The notes below the pieces were generated by a model, which saw only the letters and a list, made by a program, of their open reading frames with translations, made no database searches and had not been told where the DNA came from. Below, piece after piece: positions 45,490 through 49,153 of a stretch of 49,153 nucleotides of DNA (position 1 is the first letter of the stretch; every line of letters begins with the position of its first letter). This DNA is from Deltaproteobacteria bacterium (lineage in GTDB: Bacteria; Myxococcota_A; Polyangia; GCA-2747355; JADLHG01). The stretch spans positions 1-49,153 of the forward strand of contig JADLHG010000058.1 of assembly GCA_020848905.1 (NCBI GenBank). The letters are read 5' to 3'. Both the position numbers and the translations under genes were made by a program.

Positions 45490-45518
45490 TTGACGCGCGC
45501 ATGACGCCCTGCTATACG
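45490..45518 (+). promoter_or_regulatory. strong sigma-70 promoter
   Basis: TTGACG (45490-45495) and TATACG (45513-45518) are exactly 17 bases apart. It is the best promoter match on this side of the window and precedes the lipoprotein/protease operon, with a leader of about 150 nt. Confidence 0.65.
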
Positions 45519-45678
45519 GCTATGGTCACGCTGTTCCACGCCGCATTATCCGGGGGTCCTCGAATGCCAGCTCCACGTCCACGCTCGGCGCACGCCAACA
45601 GACCAACAGACCAACAACCGTAGTCGCGTCACCAGCGTCTCCCCCAGCATCGAGCACACCGGCCGTGTCCGTCCCTGG

Positions 45679-46227
45679 GTGGTGACCGCGCGCTGGAGGA
45701 GACCGATCGCGCAAGCGATGGCGCCGACAGTGCTCCTCTTGTGCGGCGTGTCCTGTGGTGACGCGCCACCCGATGCGACTCGGCAGCGGAGCCAAGCTCA
45801 GACCTCCAAAGAGGTCGCCTCCTGCAGCCTCGGTGACGCGCCCGTCTCCGGCCCCACGGCCTCTGCCCCTACGATCAAAGTTCCGCCGGGCGTCGATCCC
45901 ACGCACGCCCGTGTGGCGGCCTTCCATCGCCAACTGGGAGATCTGAAGAGCAAGCACGGGGCGCTCCCTCTCGATCAGTGGCCGGCGACCGACCGAGCGG
46001 CGGCCGAGAGCCTGCTCACCACGATCGATGGGCTCTCCCCCAGGGCACAGGGGCCCGTCGTGTCGCCCCCGCCCCATCGCATACACAAGAACTCGAACCC
46101 GACGCCCGAGAACGAGCAGGCCTACCTGGCCGAACTCGCCAAGCACAAGGGGGCCATGACCGACTCGGCTCGGCAAGAGCTCGGAAAGCTCAAGAAGAAG
46201 CTCTTCGCGGTCAAGGAGGTGCCGTGA
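45679..46227 (+). CDS. lipoprotein upstream of the metzincin
   Basis: This 182-aa predicted lipoprotein has a hydrophobic stretch and GVSC lipobox (Cys at about 25 from the GTG start). The mature part contains a Pro/Ala/Thr-rich segment and a C-terminal helical, Lys-rich region (QAYLAELAKHKGAMTDSARQ). The start may instead be the ATG at 45718, which gives a tighter signal peptide. No family recognised. Its stop shares one base with the protease start (TGATG at 46225-46229), so the proteins may work together, perhaps as inhibitor, chaperone or anchor. Confidence 0.68.
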   Translation: MVTARWRRPIAQAMAPTVLLLCGVSCGDAPPDATRQRSQAQTSKEVASCSLGDAPVSGPTASAPTIKVPPGVDPTHARVAAFHRQLGDLKSKHGALPLDQWPATDRAAAESLLTTIDGLSPRAQGPVVSPPPHRIHKNSNPTPENEQAYLAELAKHKGAMTDSARQELGKLKKKLFAVKEVP

Positions 46228-47903
46228 TGAAGACTCTCGGTTTGCTGCTTCTGTCGGCGGCCTCCGTGGCCGCGCCCTTCACCGCCACAGCGCAAGTCTC
46301 CTGGGGCCCTGCCTACTCGGTGGTCTACGATCAGACCTTCGATGATCCCGCGACGACGTACCACACGGTCGAGACCCGCGACCTTCGGCCAGCGCCGGGC
46401 GTGACCAGTCCCGACACGTATCTCTATGTGTTCCGGTGGACCGGAGCGCTGTGGGTGCTGGCCGGCTCCGATGACGACGGAGGCAGCGAGAACTACGCCT
46501 CGAAGGTCACGAACCTCTACACCGGGAACCGCTTTCGCGTGCTCGTCGTGGCGTACTCGCCCGCGCGGCGCGGAACGTGCGATGTCGTCGTGAACAACGT
46601 GCAGAAGGCCAATGACGCGACCTTCGGCGGCTGGCGCAGCACACTCGGCAGTGGATGGCAGCCAGGTTCCTGGCCCTGGACCGCCGCAGATACCCTCACC
46701 GTGGTGGGCGATTCCAGCATGGAAGCGGTGCCGCCGATCTCGGATTCTCTGCTCTACGCCTTCGGGGGTACGGGCGCCCAGCTCCACTGGGATGACGACA
46801 GCCATATCGCGCGTCAGGCGACGGTGACGATGAACGACGTGTGCGTGAATGACGCGAGCACGGAGTGCACCGTCATCGTCGCTCCCTGGTCGCTCGTGTA
46901 CCCAGGGTACGCCATGCTAGTGAAGCATAGCGGTCTAGACGCCGACAGCGACGGGGATGGCGTGCCACTGCTCGTGGAGCAAGCGTTCGGCAGCTCCGAC
47001 AGCAGCAAGGACAGCGATGGCGACAACATAAATGACTACTGGGAGGTCTTCGGGGTTCCCCATCCGAGCGGCATGGGCGGGGGGGACGTCGGCGTCGAGC
47101 TGCACGCCCTGGGGAGCTCGCCCGCGAAGCGCGATGTGTTCATCACCTGGGTCCATTTCGCTTCCGGGCCGAAGCTGTCGAACGACGAGAGCCAATGGAA
47201 CAAGGCAGCCTTCACCGACGACGCGGCCTGGTCCGGCTACTCGATCAACACACACCTGCTATCCGGCATACCGACCACGAACAAGGGGCACCTGGGGCTC
47301 AGCTACTGCCATTTCCAGAAGCAGAACCCCAGCGACTGGACCCATGCCGACGAGCTGCGAAGCCTCTATCTGAACCCACTGCTCAAGCCGATCTCGCACT
47401 TCGTGGCCGTGGGCCAGCGGCCCGGCCAGGGGGGCAACGTCGGCATATACTACAATCCCCTATATGAATCGAGCCCCCCTGGCGATGGGTGCCTCGCCGC
47501 CACCGATGTTCATGGCGAGGCCATATACAAGGAGTTGCTCTCGGCCGTCTGGGCCACGAACGGTCCGCCCTCACGCGGCAAGACGCTCCACGAAATGGGT
47601 CACAACTTCGATCTCCACCACGGCTACGGCACCGTGAGGAAGAGCGTCATGAACAAGGACTACGTGTTCGATGGCTTCCTCGGCCCCGACGGCGTGCGAC
47701 GCTGGTCCTACTCGAACGGACAGAACGGACCTCTCTGCAACCCACAGGACAGAACCTCCTGTCCGGACGAGAGCGTGGGCTGTGACTGCGACGAGTGGGA
47801 GAGGCTGAAGCACCCCGCACGCCTCTGCGGCGACAACTCCTGCCACCCCCTTGAGTTCGGCGTCTGCTGCACGGACTGTACGTCTGGCAACGGATGCCCA
47901 TGA
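46227..47903 (+). CDS. secreted metzincin-type zinc metalloprotease
   Basis: The 558-aa protein has a signal peptide (about 1-22). A beta domain (about 25-125) follows that resembles bacterial pre-peptidase PPC modules (DTYLYVFRWTGALWVL and SDDDGGSENYASK). Two Asp-rich calcium-binding segments lie at about 237-270 (DADSDGDGVP and KDSDGDNIND). The catalytic site is HEMGHNFDLHH, with ligands H455, H459 and H465 and base E456. A Met-turn candidate (M475, KSVMNKDY) follows ten residues later, as expected for the metzincin clan. The usual Gly at position eight of the motif is Asp. The Cys-rich C-terminus (CTDCTSGNGC) is probably disulfide-bonded. Confidence 0.82.
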   Translation: MKTLGLLLLSAASVAAPFTATAQVSWGPAYSVVYDQTFDDPATTYHTVETRDLRPAPGVTSPDTYLYVFRWTGALWVLAGSDDDGGSENYASKVTNLYTGNRFRVLVVAYSPARRGTCDVVVNNVQKANDATFGGWRSTLGSGWQPGSWPWTAADTLTVVGDSSMEAVPPISDSLLYAFGGTGAQLHWDDDSHIARQATVTMNDVCVNDASTECTVIVAPWSLVYPGYAMLVKHSGLDADSDGDGVPLLVEQAFGSSDSSKDSDGDNINDYWEVFGVPHPSGMGGGDVGVELHALGSSPAKRDVFITWVHFASGPKLSNDESQWNKAAFTDDAAWSGYSINTHLLSGIPTTNKGHLGLSYCHFQKQNPSDWTHADELRSLYLNPLLKPISHFVAVGQRPGQGGNVGIYYNPLYESSPPGDGCLAATDVHGEAIYKELLSAVWATNGPPSRGKTLHEMGHNFDLHHGYGTVRKSVMNKDYVFDGFLGPDGVRRWSYSNGQNGPLCNPQDRTSCPDESVGCDCDEWERLKHPARLCGDNSCHPLEFGVCCTDCTSGNGCP

Positions 47904-48760
47904 GGTTTCCATCGGTCTACCTCGCCTGCGCCGTCGCGGGCTTGACAGGTTGCAGCCAGCCGAAGCCGTCGGAGACGTCAGTGGTGGTCCCCGACCCACC
48001 CTGGTCGAGCCCCACCTGCTACGGCAAGGTCGGGCGCTTCGACCCCGAGCCTTCGGCGGGTCCGCTCCCGCGGACGTTCACCTTTCGGGACGCTGCGCTG
48101 CCGTACGTGGGGGGCATCGCAGGCTACGGCGACCGGGGCGACGAGATCACCCACCTGCGTGCGCGGGTCGTAAGCATCCGGCCCTACCCCCATGGCCCCC
48201 GGCGGCTCCTGCTCGGCGACGTGGTGCTCCGCGAGCCGTTTCGCGCGGAAGCGGATGTGGTCGGCGTTCTCAATGAGTACGCACCATGGGAGCTCGCCGA
48301 CCCGAGCGACCAGACCGTCGTGCTCACCCGGTCCATCAAGGACCCCGACCCGGTGGCGGTGCCCGACGCGCCGGGCTCGCAAGGGCTGGCCCTGCGTAAC
48401 CAGGACGAGCAGCTCCTCACCGCCATGATCCACGGCGCGCTCAACGAATACGGTCGCGCCGCCGTACCGGAGCTCACGATCACGGCTCTGGACGTGACCG
48501 GTCCTCGTGAACAGAAGGAATGCCGACATCAAGGCTACGGCTCCGACACCTTCGAGCCGGTGCGCCTGCGCATCGCGAGCGCCAACGACCACGTCGACCT
48601 CGCGCAGAAGCAGGGCGGGATCCTGAAGATTGGCTGCGTCGAGTACGCGGTGCAGATAGGGTACGCGCTACGCCGCGTGACCAAGCATTGCTTCGACCAC
48701 ACCGATCTCATCATGGTCCACGTCACCCGCCTGGCCATGCTCACCAAGGCCGAGAACTGA
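47900..48760 (+). CDS. lipoprotein, first copy of a tandem pair
   Basis: The 286-aa predicted lipoprotein has an LTGC lipobox (Cys at about 18). The mature N-terminus begins SQPKPSETSVVVPDPPWSSP and continues CYGKVGRFDPEP. The rest is a mixed alpha/beta domain with three more cysteines and no recognised family. The ATG at 47900 overlaps the protease stop (ATGA); an ATG six bases earlier is also in frame. A near-identical gene start recurs 1093 bp downstream. Function unknown; partnership with the protease is inferred from coupling. Confidence 0.72.
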   Translation: MRFPSVYLACAVAGLTGCSQPKPSETSVVVPDPPWSSPTCYGKVGRFDPEPSAGPLPRTFTFRDAALPYVGGIAGYGDRGDEITHLRARVVSIRPYPHGPRRLLLGDVVLREPFRAEADVVGVLNEYAPWELADPSDQTVVLTRSIKDPDPVAVPDAPGSQGLALRNQDEQLLTAMIHGALNEYGRAAVPELTITALDVTGPREQKECRHQGYGSDTFEPVRLRIASANDHVDLAQKQGGILKIGCVEYAVQIGYALRRVTKHCFDHTDLIMVHVTRLAMLTKAEN

Positions 48761-48837
48761 CCCGCGACCTCCCTGCGACCGCACCCCCGCCCCGTACCGT
48801 GCGGATACAGGCCAGCCCGGATGAGGTGGCTGCCCGC

Positions 48838-48942
48838 ATGGGTCGTCCCGTCGAGGCCGGTAAGCACGTAGGCTTCTGGAGAGAGTGGAGGGACGCGGTT
48901 TGGCGCATTCTGGTGCGCAACCTGCATGAATCGACTCCATGA
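48838..48942 (+). pseudogene. MORN-like fragment between the two lipoprotein copies
   Basis: A 34-codon frame reads MGRPVEAGKHVGFWREWRD and ends in a stop that overlaps the next start (ATGA). Its DNA at about 48853-48882 closely matches part of the MORN gene near 45196-45226; both contain TCGAGGCCGGTAAGCAC. It could be the tail of a lost MORN gene or a short translated linker. AGGTGG lies about eight bases before the ATG. Confidence 0.35.
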
Positions 48943-49153
48943 CCTGCTTCGGCGTCCGGCGACCACGCACCGGGGTTGTTTTCGTCCGACTACCACGCAC
49001 CGGGGTTGTTTTCGCGGTCGCGCTGCTCGGCGCGTGCGGCCGGGCGGCCGTGCCGCAGACGTCCGAGACGGCGGTGGTGGCCCCCGACCCACCCTGGTCG
49101 AGCCCCGCCTGTTACGGCAAGGTTGGTCGCTTCGACCCCGAGCCTTCGCCGGG
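48939..49153 (+). CDS. lipoprotein, second copy (3' end outside window)
   Basis: The visible 71 codons encode a lipoprotein start with LLGAC (Cys at about 33). The sequence that follows, SETAVVAPDPPWSSPACYGK, is almost the same as the gene at 47900. The DNA from about 49053 on is nearly identical to that from about 47967. The signal peptide is longer than in copy one because of an in-frame 30-bp duplication. The gene continues beyond the window. Confidence 0.78.
   Translation, partial: MTCFGVRRPRTGVVFVRLPRTGVVFAVALLGACGRAAVPQTSETAVVAPDPPWSSPACYGKVGRFDPEPSP
48962..49014 (+). repeat. 30-bp-period duplication in the lipoprotein signal peptide
   Basis: A 23-base sequence beginning ACCACGCACCGGGGTTG occurs at 48962-48984 and again at 48992-49014. 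The 30-bp period adds ten residues (two copies of RTGVVF) without shifting the frame. Confidence 0.85.

Larger units (their letters stand above)
45374..45678. other. 305-bp intergenic regulatory region
   Basis: It contains a doubled GGACGCGGGGGAGC element (about 45382-45412), the palindrome at 45427-45445, a GCAAG-N5-CTTGC repeat, a strong promoter at 45490-45518, and a doubled CAGACCAA sequence near 45605. A 33-codon reading frame starts at 45522 close to the expected transcription start; its product is not recognised. Confidence 0.6.

Overview
The window is a chromosomal segment of a very GC-rich Gram-negative bacterium. Its gene style points to the Myxococcota or a related deltaproteobacterial lineage: a Ser/Thr kinase with a zinc-ribbon-like head and a PEGA tail, many lipoproteins with disulfide-rich modules, long MORN and TPR proteins, and a Tol-Pal locus. 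This assignment is inference from gene content; no rRNA or tRNA gene is present to confirm it. Coding density is high and nearly every gene can be placed in a short operon.

Layout. 1-2959 (minus): tolQ-tolR-tolA/tonB-tolB, with tolB cut by the window edge. 3098-5640 (plus): three consecutive exported proteins that share one duplicated, undescribed domain. 5998-6912: a group-2 sigma-70 factor. 6956-9417 (minus): ssb followed by two glycosyltransferases. 9550-11662 (plus): a lipoprotein and an NtrC-type activator. 11691-12389 (minus): an ECF-like sigma factor next to a 551-bp gene-free, AT-richer region that may encode a small RNA. 12941-16379: an outer-membrane-type protein, a YfcE-like phosphodiesterase and the Ser/Thr kinase. 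16409-26175 (minus): a six-gene operon with two porins, a 1395-residue PHP-fold protein, a PstS-like binding protein, a small lipoprotein and a histidine kinase. This looks like a coherent uptake, hydrolysis and sensing system. 26408-28763: a small Cys-rich lipoprotein, a damaged-looking REP-associated transposase and galE. 28791-34465: a membrane protein, an exported protein, an MFS transporter and a large exported helical protein. 34505-36749 (minus): ahpC-ahpF. 36945-45373 (plus): a tightly coupled DUF58 - transglutaminase - MoxR ATPase - TPR - MORN operon. 45490-49153 (plus): a strong promoter with a palindromic operator, then a lipoprotein, a metzincin protease, and a tandemly duplicated lipoprotein pair with a MORN-like fragment between the copies; the second copy runs off the window.

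The best candidates for undescribed biology are: (1) the porin/PHP/porin/PstS-like/HNVGN-kinase operon, whose PHP protein carries a Cys-rich insertion inside the catalytic domain; (2) the three-gene array of repeated Cys-paired domains at 3098-5640; (3) a candidate sRNA at about 12760-12940; (4) several promoters placed so that the predicted transcription start falls on the start codon (leaderless mRNAs); and (5) the actively duplicating lipoprotein/protease locus at the right end.
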